Source: Actinomycetaceae bacterium zg-1166 (lineage in GTDB: Bacteria > Actinomycetota > Actinomycetes > Actinomycetales > Actinomycetaceae). From it: 64,000 bases of DNA. The notes beneath the pieces were generated by a model, which was given only the letters and a program-made list of their open reading frames with translations, did no database searches and was not told the origin of the DNA. The translations under genes were made by a program, and so were the position numbers. How positions within the stretch are numbered: the first letter of the stretch is position 1; every line of letters begins with the position of its first letter. Of the stretch, positions 56,801-64,000 are shown piece by piece. The DNA is taken from assembly GCA_015679245.1 (NCBI GenBank), contig CP064953.1:1736001-1800000 (forward strand), read 5' to 3'.

Positions 56801-57521
56801 CCGGGTCATCGACGGCAGTGAGGTGAATCCACTCCCCCCGAGTGTAGTAGCGGCTCGTCGCATCGTGAAGCTGGCGGATGCGGTCAAGCGCATCCATGTG
56901 CACAGGGTCGGCGCCCTCAATTCTGTGATACTCAAGGTGCTGCCACGAGGCATCGTTGGCGACCCACGGTGTGTGCCGTCCCTGACTCATCGGTCGAATT
57001 GTCAGCGAGCCTACTTCTCCCATATTCGCCATCCCCGAAGCGACATGCTCCAGCCTCTCCCGATTCCGCTTCTCGCGCTCACGTGGGTTATCAGGCTCAG
57101 AAAAGTTAAAAACAAGGGCAAGCTCTTTATACGGGGCTGGGTGTTCGAAAATCTCTCCCAACGCGGCGTGCCACTGAGGCGAGGTGGAGGTGACATGCTT
57201 CTTTTCGCGCAGATGGGTGACAAGGAGAGCCACCGCGTGCTTACAGTTGCCTCTCACCGGGCAGGAACAGGAAGCCTCCATCCTCGTGATGACGCCTGTT
57301 TTCGCAAGCGCAAAGGTCACTTCTGTGGAATAACACGCTCCATGCGAACCGTCGCACGATCCCGTGAGGAATGTCCACGTCCAGGTGAGGCGATGATCTT
57401 CGGGATTGCTCACTGAGTTAGCGGTATAGAGGTACGCACGACCTTCTTCTGCATAGGCCATCCCCCGCTGATAGGTGGGAAAGCCGACGAGCGCCACAAG
57501 TTCAGCGAAACCTTTATGCAT
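53877..57521 (-). CDS. SWIM zinc-finger SNF2-family helicase, 1214 aa
   Basis: Large DNA-translocase-like ATPase. A SWIM zinc finger near residues 85-100 (CSCPVRGNCKHAVAL) is followed by a long middle region of unknown fold (residues 110-700). The SNF2 core has Walker A VLADDMGLGKTVQTLAMI near 740, DEAQ box VVLDEAQQAKNP near 850, ITGTPIENNLGELWAIF, and helicase C motifs MLVFSQFTRYL, SLKAGGVGLNL and DRTHRIGQ near 1130. This architecture matches bacterial HepA/RapA-like SNF2 proteins. The cellular role is unknown. No methylase, nuclease or other defence gene lies next to it, so I see no basis for a defence system. Divergent from the carboxypeptidase gene. Confidence 0.93.
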   Translation of the reverse strand: MHKGFAELVALVGFPTYQRGMAYAEEGRAYLYTANSVSNPEDHRLTWTWTFLTGSCDGSHGACYSTEVTFALAKTGVITRMEASCSCPVRGNCKHAVALLVTHLREKKHVTSTSPQWHAALGEIFEHPAPYKELALVFNFSEPDNPREREKRNRERLEHVASGMANMGEVGSLTIRPMSQGRHTPWVANDASWQHLEYHRIEGADPVHMDALDRIRQLHDATSRYYTRGEWIHLTAVDDPALWLALREAERTGVTFVEKSDFSPVLLEKEFARADIEVDDEAAGGISMRARLTHPALEEGVSVVRIGRPFHGIAWRDRGDDNGEGDADASGAGQQPKRSAGRLHLAQLEQPVSTPWLKLASMPEGITVPAEERVAFERDILPLISRVGWVPAHLEYTPTAAKESLHLGVGLVPREALPDAPRALISWSWGVDIEHVAALLAAYAEEAGATRSRRLEDFVSHDDTLSEFVRSIAQSKKKHPLTLNSDLLRPRHREHRRHLEAEDEYLASIVKVVSELSDLVSRDPRTGKEGLRKESLLRGLDVVTLLEDLCPRLAALGVHIDVLGEIPDFRQASAPVVEVGTRTHSGASQDWFDLDVRMVVGEHSIEMPVLLKALVEGEEAVFLESGQYVRLDTPELMRLRELLIEARMLNDRPRSGIRVPRVRRTWWEELLSLGIVQSNAHAWLDAVRETVRNPPTPAPIPSGLTATLRPYQAEGFRWLANLRRAGLGGVLADDMGLGKTVQTLAMIEDEVENPVVRDETRRADSGEETSQAEEHTPGPWIVVAPTSVVSNWKKEAEKFTPGLTVRTVEATRKRRGKRLAEYAHGADVLVTSYTLLRLESAEYAELAPRAVVLDEAQQAKNPASKTFTSIMSLGAPTFAITGTPIENNLGELWAIFALTAPGLLGSAKQFGEHTRRPIERGDHDSAQRLALLRRRIAPFLLRRTKADVALDLPEKQEQLLSVELEGGHKRLYEKYLQRERQRVLRLAEDMEHNRIEVLSALTRLRQLAIDPRLVDEGSTAPSSKLNALIPLLQSAQIEGHRMLVFSQFTRYLKMIAARLETEGIAYSYLDGATTNRAGVISGFASGSDSVFLISLKAGGVGLNLTMADYVVLTDPWWNPAVEEQAVDRTHRIGQKKSVHVYRMVSLGTIEEKVVALQDAKRQLVAGIFAQGESEEGAGGDAVDTGGVASGDEVGQSTHVGGAKLTAEDLQMLLG

Positions 57522-57565
57522 AAGGGTTAATTTTACTCGCCATATCCGCTCGCTACGATAGCTCT

Positions 57566-58612
57566 ATGCTCACTCCTCCGCCGCTTCACCCAGGAGATCG
57601 CGTAGCTCTCCTCTCCCCCGCTTGGGCAGCTCCCGCTTATTTCCCGCAGGTACATCGCCAGGCCGTCGCCAGGCTTGAAGAGGCTCTGGGGCTTTCCATC
57701 GTGGAGTTTCCCACGACGAGCGCCCTGGGAGTGAGTCCCTGTGAACGCGCCGCAGATCTCAACGCTGCCTTCGCTGATCCTTCTATCCGTGCCATCTTTA
57801 CTACCGTTGGCGGGGACGACGAAATCCAGGTCATTTCCCACCTCAACCCTGAACTCCCTCGTGCCGATCCGAAACCTGTCTTTGGCTACTCGGATAATAC
57901 GAATCTTCTCGCCTGGCTCTGGAATCTTGGAATCTCCTCGTACCATGGAGGCGCGTCGATGGTTCACTTTGGCTCTGGCTCTTCCGTCGACGAAGAACAT
58001 CTCGCCTGCCTTCGAAGTGCACTTTTCGGCGGAGGGGATCTCATCCTTCCTCTCCCCACACATACCCAGGATTTCGGTTTCGATTGGTCCGATCCTCGCT
58101 GCCTTACCGAAGCGAGCCCACGACCCGACGAAGTTCACGTGGATTTCGTCGGCTCAGTCACAGCTGTGCGTGGGCGAACATGGGGTGGCTGCCTCGAAGT
58201 GATCGACCAGCTGGGGTTGGCAGGGCGACTTCCTGAAGCGAGTGAACTAGAAGGAGCAATTCTCATCTTTGAGACATCGGAAATACTTCCGCCGCCCGAC
58301 TTTGTGGGAAGGTGGATCCGCGCTCTCGGTGAACGCGGTTACCTCACAGCTGCATCTGGACTTGCCTTTGCGCAACCTGTGGTGCGTGACCGCTCAGGTA
58401 TGGAGAGCGACGAGGTTGCGCGTGTGCGACGAGATGCCTACGAGGAGTATGTACTGACGAATATCGCGCGTTATCGCAGCGACCTTCTGGTGTGCCTCGG
58501 ACTGCCCTTTGGACATACCCGCCCCCAGCTTGTACTCCCTTACGGCGGGCAGATCACGTTAGATCCGATTGCGGGCACAGTCACAGCGCACTTCCCTGTG
58601 AGTGAGCTATAA
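57566..58612 (+). CDS. S66-family LD-carboxypeptidase / MccF-like peptidase, 348 aa
   Basis: Serine peptidase of family S66, which contains LD-carboxypeptidases (murein recycling) and MccF (microcin C immunity). The nucleophile Ser is in VFGYSDNTNLL (the family's GYSD/T elbow). A Glu (in ILIFETSE) and a His (LPFGHTRPQLVLPYG) complete the Ser-Glu-His triad. The length of 348 and the SDNTNL sequence are closer to the MccF-like branch. No signal peptide, so cytoplasmic. The start at 57566 leaves 44 bases to the divergent SNF2 start. Confidence 0.9.
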   Translation: MLTPPPLHPGDRVALLSPAWAAPAYFPQVHRQAVARLEEALGLSIVEFPTTSALGVSPCERAADLNAAFADPSIRAIFTTVGGDDEIQVISHLNPELPRADPKPVFGYSDNTNLLAWLWNLGISSYHGGASMVHFGSGSSVDEEHLACLRSALFGGGDLILPLPTHTQDFGFDWSDPRCLTEASPRPDEVHVDFVGSVTAVRGRTWGGCLEVIDQLGLAGRLPEASELEGAILIFETSEILPPPDFVGRWIRALGERGYLTAASGLAFAQPVVRDRSGMESDEVARVRRDAYEEYVLTNIARYRSDLLVCLGLPFGHTRPQLVLPYGGQITLDPIAGTVTAHFPVSEL

Positions 58613-58665
58613 GTGAGCTGGCGTATCCATCTGGCAGTCAACAGTAGATCTAAGCAAAGCCAGGC

Positions 58666-58983
58666 TTAGTGCGCAGTGAGTTTGAGCCCTGCCACACACG
58701 CGATAATCCCTATTATTAAGGCGATTCGCACAAGAGAAACTGGTTCGGCTCCACTTGCCATCGCCCATATAACAGTAGTGGCCGCACCCACACCCACCCA
58801 TACGGCATAGCCCGTACCCACAGGTATCTCACGCAGTGCGAAGGCCAAACCTCCCATTGAAATCCCTACACTCACGAAGAAAACGAGAGAAGGGAGGAGT
58901 TTGGTGAAACCTTCAGATTTCGAGAGTGCCGTTGCCCAGACCGCTTCAAAGAGGCCAGAAAGAACGAGGATAATCCAACTCAT
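58666..58983 (-). CDS. SMR-family exporter, Gdx/SugE type, 105 aa
   Basis: Four-helix small multidrug resistance protein that works as an antiparallel dimer, exchanging cation for protons. The essential Glu is in SGLFEAVWATALSKSEGF, the pattern of the guanidinium-exporting Gdx branch. GTGYAVWVGVGAA in helix 3 also fits. The start ATG at 58983 follows AAGGTAC. It lies 33 bases after the peptide-transporter ATPase gene and is probably cotranscribed. I saw no guanidine riboswitch. Guanidinium as substrate is inferred from subfamily residues. Confidence 0.88.
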   Translation of the reverse strand: MSWIILVLSGLFEAVWATALSKSEGFTKLLPSLVFFVSVGISMGGLAFALREIPVGTGYAVWVGVGAATTVIWAMASGAEPVSLVRIALIIGIIACVAGLKLTAH

Positions 58984-59016
58984 ATGTACCTTGTTGTGGG
59001 AGCCGTCCCCCACGTG

Positions 59017-61149
59017 TTACGAGGAAACGAGCCGTCCCGCTCCTTCCTTTTTCGTCAAAGGATAGTGACAGGCTACTTGATGACTCTCGCCCTGCAAAAC
59101 TGGCTGAATTTTGCATTGCTCAGTGGCAAAGGGACAGCGCGGGCGGAAGCGACAACCTTCAGGTGGGTTAATCGCTGAGGGAGGCTCACCTTGAAGACGA
59201 ATCGTGGAATCCTCTCTCACTGCATCAGGATCGGGAACCGGAATTGCGTCAATGAGAGCCTGCGTATAAGGGTGAAGTGGGTTGGCTACAACCTCATGTG
59301 CTGGCCCTTCTTCCACGATTCGCCCCAGATACATGACGCCAATACGGTCGGCCATATACTGCACCACAGCGAGATCGTGAGAGATGAACACGTAGGACAT
59401 TCCCATCTCTGCTTGGAGATCTTTCATAAGATTGAGTACTTGAGCTTGAACAGAGACATCTAGGGCTGAAACAGGTTCATCGGCGACGATAATATCTGGC
59501 TCTAAGGCGAGAGAACGGGCAAGACCAATGCGTTGGAGTTGCCCACCGGAAAACTCGTGAGGATAGCGATCTAAAGTATCGGGAGGAAGCCCCACCTGCG
59601 CAAGGATTGTTTCTATGCGTTCAGCGATCTCCTCGCGCGTCCCCACACCTTGAATACGCAGTGGTTCACCCAAAATTTCATCAATCCTCATACGCGGATC
59701 CATTGCCGCGTAGGAATCTTGGAACATCATCTGCACATCGCGATGAACAAGGCGTTTACGCCTACCAGAAAGTGTGGTGATGTCAGTGCCACCGATCGAG
59801 ACGGTGCCACCGCTGGTAGGTTCAAGGCCAGCAATGAGGCGACCGATTGTGGATTTCCCACAGCCTGATTCACCGACGAGGCCATACGTTTTACCGCGTT
59901 CAAGGTGGAAGGAGACACGATCAACAGCCGAAACTGTGCCGAGTTTTCGCCGCAGAGTTCCCGAACTTGTGGCCGTGTACTCCTTGGAAACGGCTTCGAC
60001 ATGGAGAAGCGCGTGAGCCTCTTGCTCCTCGGCGCTCTCACTTCCGTCTATCTTTCTGGCTTCTTCCCTATGCCCGAAGTTGCTTACGTGGGTCGAGCCA
60101 GCGCCTGAATCTCTCGGCACGTCATTCTCAGTGTCCAGGCGTGGGTTGAGACAGGCTACCAGATGGCCGTCGCGCATCTGCTGTTGCGGAATCGTGCTCG
60201 CGCAGGCTTCTCTCGCCCAAGGGCAACGTTCCACAAACCGGCATCCAGGTGGTTCTACACGCAGGGTAGGAGGAGTACCAGGAATCGAGAATAAGTGTGT
60301 CTCGTCGCGCAATGCTCGCTCTGGTAGGGCAGCCAGGAGGCTTGTTGTATAACGGTGACGAGGGTGGGCAAAAAGCTCACGCGTGTGTGCTTCCTCTATC
60401 ACCTTCCCCGCGTACATCACGGCCACACGATCAGTGTGCGAAGCCACCACTCCAAGGTCATGCGTAATGAGAATAACGCCCATCTGGTATTCATCACGTA
60501 GATCGTCGATAAGTTCGAGGATCTGACGCTGGGTTGTCACATCGAGCGCCGTGGTGGGTTCGTCAGCAATAAGGAGGCGAGGTTGGCAGACCAGAGCCAT
60601 TGCGATCATGACGCGCTGGCGCATCCCGCCTGAAAGCTGATGTGGGTAGGAATCGAGTACCGAATCTGGGCGCGGCATCCCCACGCGTGTGAGAGTCTCC
60701 AGACAGCGCTCACGAGCTTCTTTCTTTGAGAGCTTCTGATGTACGCGCAGCGGCTCAGCCACCTGTTTACCAATCGTCATGGTGGGGTTGAGCGAGGTAA
60801 GAGGGTCTTGAAAGATCATGCCGATCTTCGTTCCGCGCAGACGGCGCACATCTGCACGTGATTCAGCCACAAGATCCACCCCGTCAAGGAGAATCTTGCC
60901 ATCAGCTACATATCCTCCGTGAGGAAGAAGCCCCATAACGGAGAGGGCTGTCATCGTCTTGCCACATCCAGATTCACCAACGATACCGATGGTTTGCCCC
61001 GAATTGACGGTGAGGTCGATTCCACCGAGAGCGTGGACGGTTCCTCCACGTACATCAATATGGGTACGTAGGCCTTCAAGGCGAAGCAGCGGCGCGGTAG
61101 CTTCGCGCTCTGCCTGCACCGTTGAGGGCACTGTCCGTAGGTGCTCCAT
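59017..61149 (-). CDS. Peptide ABC transporter ATPase, DppD-DppF fusion, 710 aa
   Basis: Two complete ATPase domains in one chain. First: Walker [18 protein letters not shown], signature [15 protein letters not shown]. Second: [17 protein letters not shown], signature [15 protein letters not shown]. Each ends in the oligopeptide/dipeptide-type C-terminal motif with four Cys ([15 protein letters not shown] plus a later Cys; [15 protein letters not shown] plus a later Cys), which in related DppD proteins can hold an iron-sulfur cluster. A linker of about 60 residues joins the two halves. It powers import of peptides through the two permeases encoded upstream. Starts three bases after the permease stop. 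Confidence 0.95.
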   Translation of the reverse strand: MEHLRTVPSTVQAEREATAPLLRLEGLRTHIDVRGGTVHALGGIDLTVNSGQTIGIVGESGCGKTMTALSVMGLLPHGGYVADGKILLDGVDLVAESRADVRRLRGTKIGMIFQDPLTSLNPTMTIGKQVAEPLRVHQKLSKKEARERCLETLTRVGMPRPDSVLDSYPHQLSGGMRQRVMIAMALVCQPRLLIADEPTTALDVTTQRQILELIDDLRDEYQMGVILITHDLGVVASHTDRVAVMYAGKVIEEAHTRELFAHPRHRYTTSLLAALPERALRDETHLFSIPGTPPTLRVEPPGCRFVERCPWAREACASTIPQQQMRDGHLVACLNPRLDTENDVPRDSGAGSTHVSNFGHREEARKIDGSESAEEQEAHALLHVEAVSKEYTATSSGTLRRKLGTVSAVDRVSFHLERGKTYGLVGESGCGKSTIGRLIAGLEPTSGGTVSIGGTDITTLSGRRKRLVHRDVQMMFQDSYAAMDPRMRIDEILGEPLRIQGVGTREEIAERIETILAQVGLPPDTLDRYPHEFSGGQLQRIGLARSLALEPDIIVADEPVSALDVSVQAQVLNLMKDLQAEMGMSYVFISHDLAVVQYMADRIGVMYLGRIVEEGPAHEVVANPLHPYTQALIDAIPVPDPDAVREDSTIRLQGEPPSAINPPEGCRFRPRCPFATEQCKIQPVLQGESHQVACHYPLTKKEGAGRLVSS

Positions 61150-61152
61150 TCG

Positions 61153-62064
61153 CTACCTCTTCCTCAACCGAACTTCGAAGGAATCGCGCAGGCCGTCACC
61201 GATGAAATTGAAGGCAAGCACGATAAGGACGATGGCAATGCCGGGGGGATAAATGAGCCACCAATTGCCTGAGTAAGCGTCGTTGAGACCCGTGGAGAGC
61301 ATTCCACCCCAGTTAGCTGCTGGCGGAGGAACACCCAAGCCGAGGAAGGAGAGGTATGCGACGTAGAGGATCGCATCGGCAACCTGGAAGGTGGCATTAA
61401 CTACCACCGTACCGATCGCATTTCGCACGATATGTGTACGGATTGCCCTCGAAGAAGTGCCACCCATTCCTCGCATTGCGAGGATGTATTCGCGTGCGCG
61501 AAGTGAGAGAGTTTCACCGCGAACTAGACGCGCAGGCCCAAGCCAGGAGAGGGCACCAATAATAACGATGAGGAGTGGAAGGGTGGGCGTCACTATCGTT
61601 GCCATGAGCATGAAGAGGAAGAGCGCCGGGATCGACATAAGGGCATCGACGAAACGCATCATGAGGGAATCGGCAGTTCCGCCGACGAAGCCTGCAATAG
61701 CTCCCCAGATTGTTCCGAGTGTGGTGGCAAAAATTCCCGCAAGTAGGCCGACGACGATTGAGGTCTGCCCACCAACCATCATGCGCCCAAGCTGGTCGTA
61801 CCCCAGACCATCCGTGCCAAGAGGATGTTCTGAAGATGGAGGTAGGTAGGAGAGAGAAAGATCGGTATGTATCTGATCTGTGTGGTAGAAAATTGGGCCG
61901 ATGAAGGAAAATGCAACAAGGGTGAGAACTATGACGAGACCAAGTACGGCAAGGCGGTTTTGGAGAAAAACTTCCACGCCTTGACGCCAGACAGAACGAC
62001 GGCGTATCACGGTTGTTCCCGACCGAGCCGAGGTGGGCGAAGCTGTTGAGATTTTTATGCTCAT
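61153..62064 (-). CDS. Peptide ABC transporter permease (DppC/OppC family), 303 aa
   Basis: Inner-membrane subunit with an N-terminal helix (LAVLGLVIVLTLVAFSFIG) and the OppC core. The EAA loop reads ILAMRGMGGTSSRAIRTHIVRNA, followed by LSFLGLGVPPPAANWGGMLSTGLND, a strong OppC landmark. PLGTDGLGYDQLGRMMVGGQTS is also typical. Its ATGA overlaps the stop of the DppB-type gene. Coupled to the fused ATPase downstream. Confidence 0.94.
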   Translation of the reverse strand: MSIKISTASPTSARSGTTVIRRRSVWRQGVEVFLQNRLAVLGLVIVLTLVAFSFIGPIFYHTDQIHTDLSLSYLPPSSEHPLGTDGLGYDQLGRMMVGGQTSIVVGLLAGIFATTLGTIWGAIAGFVGGTADSLMMRFVDALMSIPALFLFMLMATIVTPTLPLLIVIIGALSWLGPARLVRGETLSLRAREYILAMRGMGGTSSRAIRTHIVRNAIGTVVVNATFQVADAILYVAYLSFLGLGVPPPAANWGGMLSTGLNDAYSGNWWLIYPPGIAIVLIVLAFNFIGDGLRDSFEVRLRKR

Positions 62065-63020
62065 TTCTTCTTTCCTGCCAATCGGATTCGAGGATCGGCA
62101 ACCGCATAGAGAAGGTCTGCTAGGAGAGCACCAATCACGGTGGCCAGAGCCAAGATGATCGTCACACCGAGGAGGATCTGGTAGTCCCGACTGCGCGTTG
62201 CCTGCCAGAAGAGAAGCCCCATACCGTTGTAGTTGAAGAGGGTTTCCACCACGAGAGCACCAGAGAAAAGAGCTGGGATATAGAGGCCAAGAAGAGTGAT
62301 GACAGGGAAAAGTGCATTGCGCAGAGTATGCACAAAGACAACACGAACCTCGCTCATTCCCTTTGCACGAGCTGTGCGAACGTACTGCTCATTGAGGTTA
62401 TCCACCATCGAGGAGCGTATGTAGCGCGAGTAGGAGGCAATCGTCACGATGGCGAGTGTGGTGACGGGAAGGATGAAGCCTCGCGGATCACCAAGAACTT
62501 CAGCCACCGTATAACCTTGGGGAGCTTCAGGGGGAAGGATTGGCCAGACTTGAGAGAAGAGAATGATGAGAACGAGGCCGAGAAAGAAGATCGGTGTGGA
62601 ATAGGCGAGCATTGCCCCAATAGTGATGGCGTAATCGGGAGCTCTATTTCTCTTCACTGCTTGCCACACACCTAAAGGCACAGCAATTGCAATGGCGAGA
62701 ATGGTGGAGATCAACGAAAGAAGGATCGTCTTGGGTAGACGCTGACTAATGGCGTCTGAAACATCTTGGTTGAGTTTGTAGGAGTATCCAAAATCTCCAT
62801 GAGCGATGTCATTGACGTAGCGAACGTATTGCTCGTGGAGGGGGAGATCGAAGCCGTTGTCGTGGTTGAACTGCTCGATTTGTTCGGGTGTGGCTTCTTT
62901 ACCGAGAGTTGCCTTGGCGGCTCCACCAGGAAGAGCGTGTAAGAGTGCAAAAGAAATCATCGTCACGAGGATGACGACGACGATCGCCTGCCCGATCCTT
63001 TTGAGAATAAATCGACCCAT
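62061..63020 (-). CDS. Peptide ABC transporter permease (DppB/OppB family), 319 aa
   Basis: Partner permease. It starts MGRFILKRIGQAIVVVILVTMISFALLHALPG (a DppB N-terminal pattern), then YVNDIAHGDFGYSYKLNQDVSDAI and the EAA loop YVRTARAKGMSEVRVVFVHTLRNALFP. FNYNGMGLLFWQATRSRDYQILLGV closes the family signature. The ATG at 63020 follows AAGGGAA. A GC-only hairpin lies between it and the binding-protein gene. Confidence 0.94.
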   Translation of the reverse strand: MGRFILKRIGQAIVVVILVTMISFALLHALPGGAAKATLGKEATPEQIEQFNHDNGFDLPLHEQYVRYVNDIAHGDFGYSYKLNQDVSDAISQRLPKTILLSLISTILAIAIAVPLGVWQAVKRNRAPDYAITIGAMLAYSTPIFFLGLVLIILFSQVWPILPPEAPQGYTVAEVLGDPRGFILPVTTLAIVTIASYSRYIRSSMVDNLNEQYVRTARAKGMSEVRVVFVHTLRNALFPVITLLGLYIPALFSGALVVETLFNYNGMGLLFWQATRSRDYQILLGVTIILALATVIGALLADLLYAVADPRIRLAGKKK

Positions 63021-63041
63021 CTTATTCCCTTGGGGGTTGAG

Positions 63042-63074
63042 GGGCTGCGGGGCTGACACTGCGCCCCGCAGCCC
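63042..63074 (-). terminator. 12-bp GC-only hairpin between binding-protein and permease genes
   Basis: GGGCTGCGGGGC (63042-63053) pairs perfectly with 63063-63074, with a 9-base loop. It sits about 50 bases past the binding-protein stop. A U-less hairpin here would protect or partly terminate the binding-protein message, giving more of it than of the membrane parts. That is usual for ABC importers. Confidence 0.7.
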
Positions 63075-63125
63075 GGAGAATGCCAGGCATACACCGAGAA
63101 ATCAGCATACGCCTGGGCACTCACG

Positions 63126-64000
63126 TTACTTCCAGGACCAGTTCTCCGGGTACATGAGATTCATCGGATCTTGAGGGGCGATACCCTCAAGATCCGAGTT
63201 GTACGCGGAAATCTGGTAAACGGGGTTAGGCATCCACAACACCGGAAGATCCTCAGCGAGGAAGGAGTTGTAGGCGTCGAGGGCATCTGTGGAATCGGAG
63301 AACTGTGTAGCTTCGATGAGCGTGTCAGCTTCCGCATTCGAGTAGAGGCCGAGATTGACGGGGGCATCGGAGGCGAAGAGGCGCTCACCTGAAGCGTAAA
63401 CCGGGAAGTACCACGAACCCTGCGAACCGAAGAAGGAGAGATCCCAGTTGCACGGCGCGTCAGCCTCGCATTTCTGCGAGACAGCCACAGAATCGTCAAC
63501 CTCCTGGATGTTGAGAACAATGCCTACCTTGGCCATCTGAGACTTGATCTCAGCCATCATCTTTGTGGTAGCCGAGAATCCCTGTTGGGAGATGAGCTTG
63601 AACTCAAGTTTGGCACCTTCAGCAATGCCTTCGCCGCACTGACCTTCGCCATTGCCCGACTTTTCACATACTGTGTTGCCGTCAGGAACAACCTTCCAGC
63701 CATGATTCTCAAGGAGCTTCTTAGCTCCCTCGGGATCAAACTTGTAGGCACATCCCTTCATTGTGCCCATATCTGCGCTGGGCATTGGAACTGGACCGCA
63801 TGTGGGTGCAGCCATCTGACCCCAAATCACTTTGGAGATTGTCTCCTGATCGATGAGCATCTGCATTGCTTGACGCACGTACTTCTGGGCAAAGATCGAG
63901 CCGGTTTGCGGGTTAGCAAAGTTGAACGGCATGTAGGTGATCGACCATCCGTACCACGGGTCAACCTTGTATCCCTTGTTCTTCATGTAGTCGATCTGAG
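63126..64000 (-). CDS. Peptide ABC transporter substrate-binding protein, C-terminal part (runs off right edge)
   Basis: The last 291 codons of an SBP_bac_5 (DppA/OppA) family protein. Landmarks: WYGWSITYMPFNFANPQTG, YVRQAMQMLIDQETISKVIWG, then the lobe with FKLISQQGFSATTKMMAEIKSQMAKVGIVLNIQEV and NWDLSFFGSQGSWYFPVY, and the closing DLPVLWMPNPVYQISAYNSDLEGI. Eight or so residues near the end fit the hinge return. The signal peptide and lipobox are outside the window. It is the first gene of the operon with the two permeases, the fused ATPase and possibly the Gdx exporter. Confidence 0.94.
   Translation of the reverse strand, partial: QIDYMKNKGYKVDPWYGWSITYMPFNFANPQTGSIFAQKYVRQAMQMLIDQETISKVIWGQMAAPTCGPVPMPSADMGTMKGCAYKFDPEGAKKLLENHGWKVVPDGNTVCEKSGNGEGQCGEGIAEGAKLEFKLISQQGFSATTKMMAEIKSQMAKVGIVLNIQEVDDSVAVSQKCEADAPCNWDLSFFGSQGSWYFPVYASGERLFASDAPVNLGLYSNAEADTLIEATQFSDSTDALDAYNSFLAEDLPVLWMPNPVYQISAYNSDLEGIAPQDPMNLMYPENWSWK

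Noticed and set aside
53877-58612. SNF2 helicase plus neighbouring peptidase as a DISARM-like or other defence system
   Set aside because: No methyltransferase, nuclease or PLD gene is adjacent. SWIM/SNF2 proteins of this layout are common in actinobacterial chromosomes, and the neighbour is an ordinary S66 peptidase.
58984-59016. Guanidine riboswitch before the Gdx-type gene
   Set aside because: Only 33 bases separate it from the upstream gene, too few for a ykkC-type aptamer.

Overview
The window is chromosomal DNA from an actinobacterium of moderate GC content, most likely a member of the Actinomycetaceae (the Actinomyces, Trueperella, Arcanobacterium and Actinobaculum group). This rests on the actinobacterial gene order argS-lysA-hom-thrC-thrB-rho-rpmE-prfA-prmC-tsaC-wecA-atp operon-nucS, on NucS mismatch repair, on a Rho with a long Arg-rich insertion, on a HAIR operator near clpB, and on LPXTG surface proteins. 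No species can be named from sequence alone.

Layout. 1-4.2 kb: start of a secreted protein, a degenerate 2H-like protein, and a manganese-type ABC transporter operon with paired palindromes upstream. 4.2-9.3 kb: a 1700-residue LPFTG surface protein with Rib-like domains and about 20 calcium-binding thrombospondin type 3 repeats, preceded by an 11-base G tract. 9.3-16.8 kb: an accessory region with an 18-bp minisatellite, a LytTR/DUF3021 regulatory pair, decayed DNA with short tandem duplications, an AT-rich SpaA-type LPATG protein whose signal peptide is split by a frameshift at a T7 tract, an internally deleted ISL3 element beside a second ISL3 remnant, and two orphan genes next to tRNA-Gly. 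16.8-30.5 kb: mostly single housekeeping genes (core-MetE-like protein, NUDIX, HtrA-like protease, DsrE-like, HAD phosphatase, serine hydrolase, clpB, ybaK, gluQRS, nucS). 30.5-38 kb: a DUF2550-like gene and the complete F1Fo ATP synthase operon. 38-48.8 kb: a WecA-AtpI fusion ORF, tsaC, prmC, prfA, rpmE, rho, thrB, thrC, hom. 48.8-53.7 kb: aroD (opposite strand), lysA, argS, tRNA-Arg. 53.9-64 kb: a SWIM/SNF2 helicase, an LD-carboxypeptidase, a Gdx-type SMR exporter and a peptide ABC transporter whose binding-protein gene runs off the right edge.

How the parts work together. The core half supplies ATP synthesis, translation termination and release-factor methylation (prfA with prmC), tRNA modification (tsaC, gluQRS), transcription termination (rho), the aspartate-family pathway (lysA, hom, thrC, thrB) and mismatch repair (nucS). 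The left third is a surface and adaptation zone. There two sortase-anchored proteins each lie beside a homopolymer that could switch expression by slippage, and transposon debris and tandem duplications cluster around them. The strongest candidates for something unusual are the T7-disrupted signal peptide, the G11 tract, the LytTR/DUF3021 pair and the in-frame WecA-AtpI fusion with its own internal ribosome binding site.
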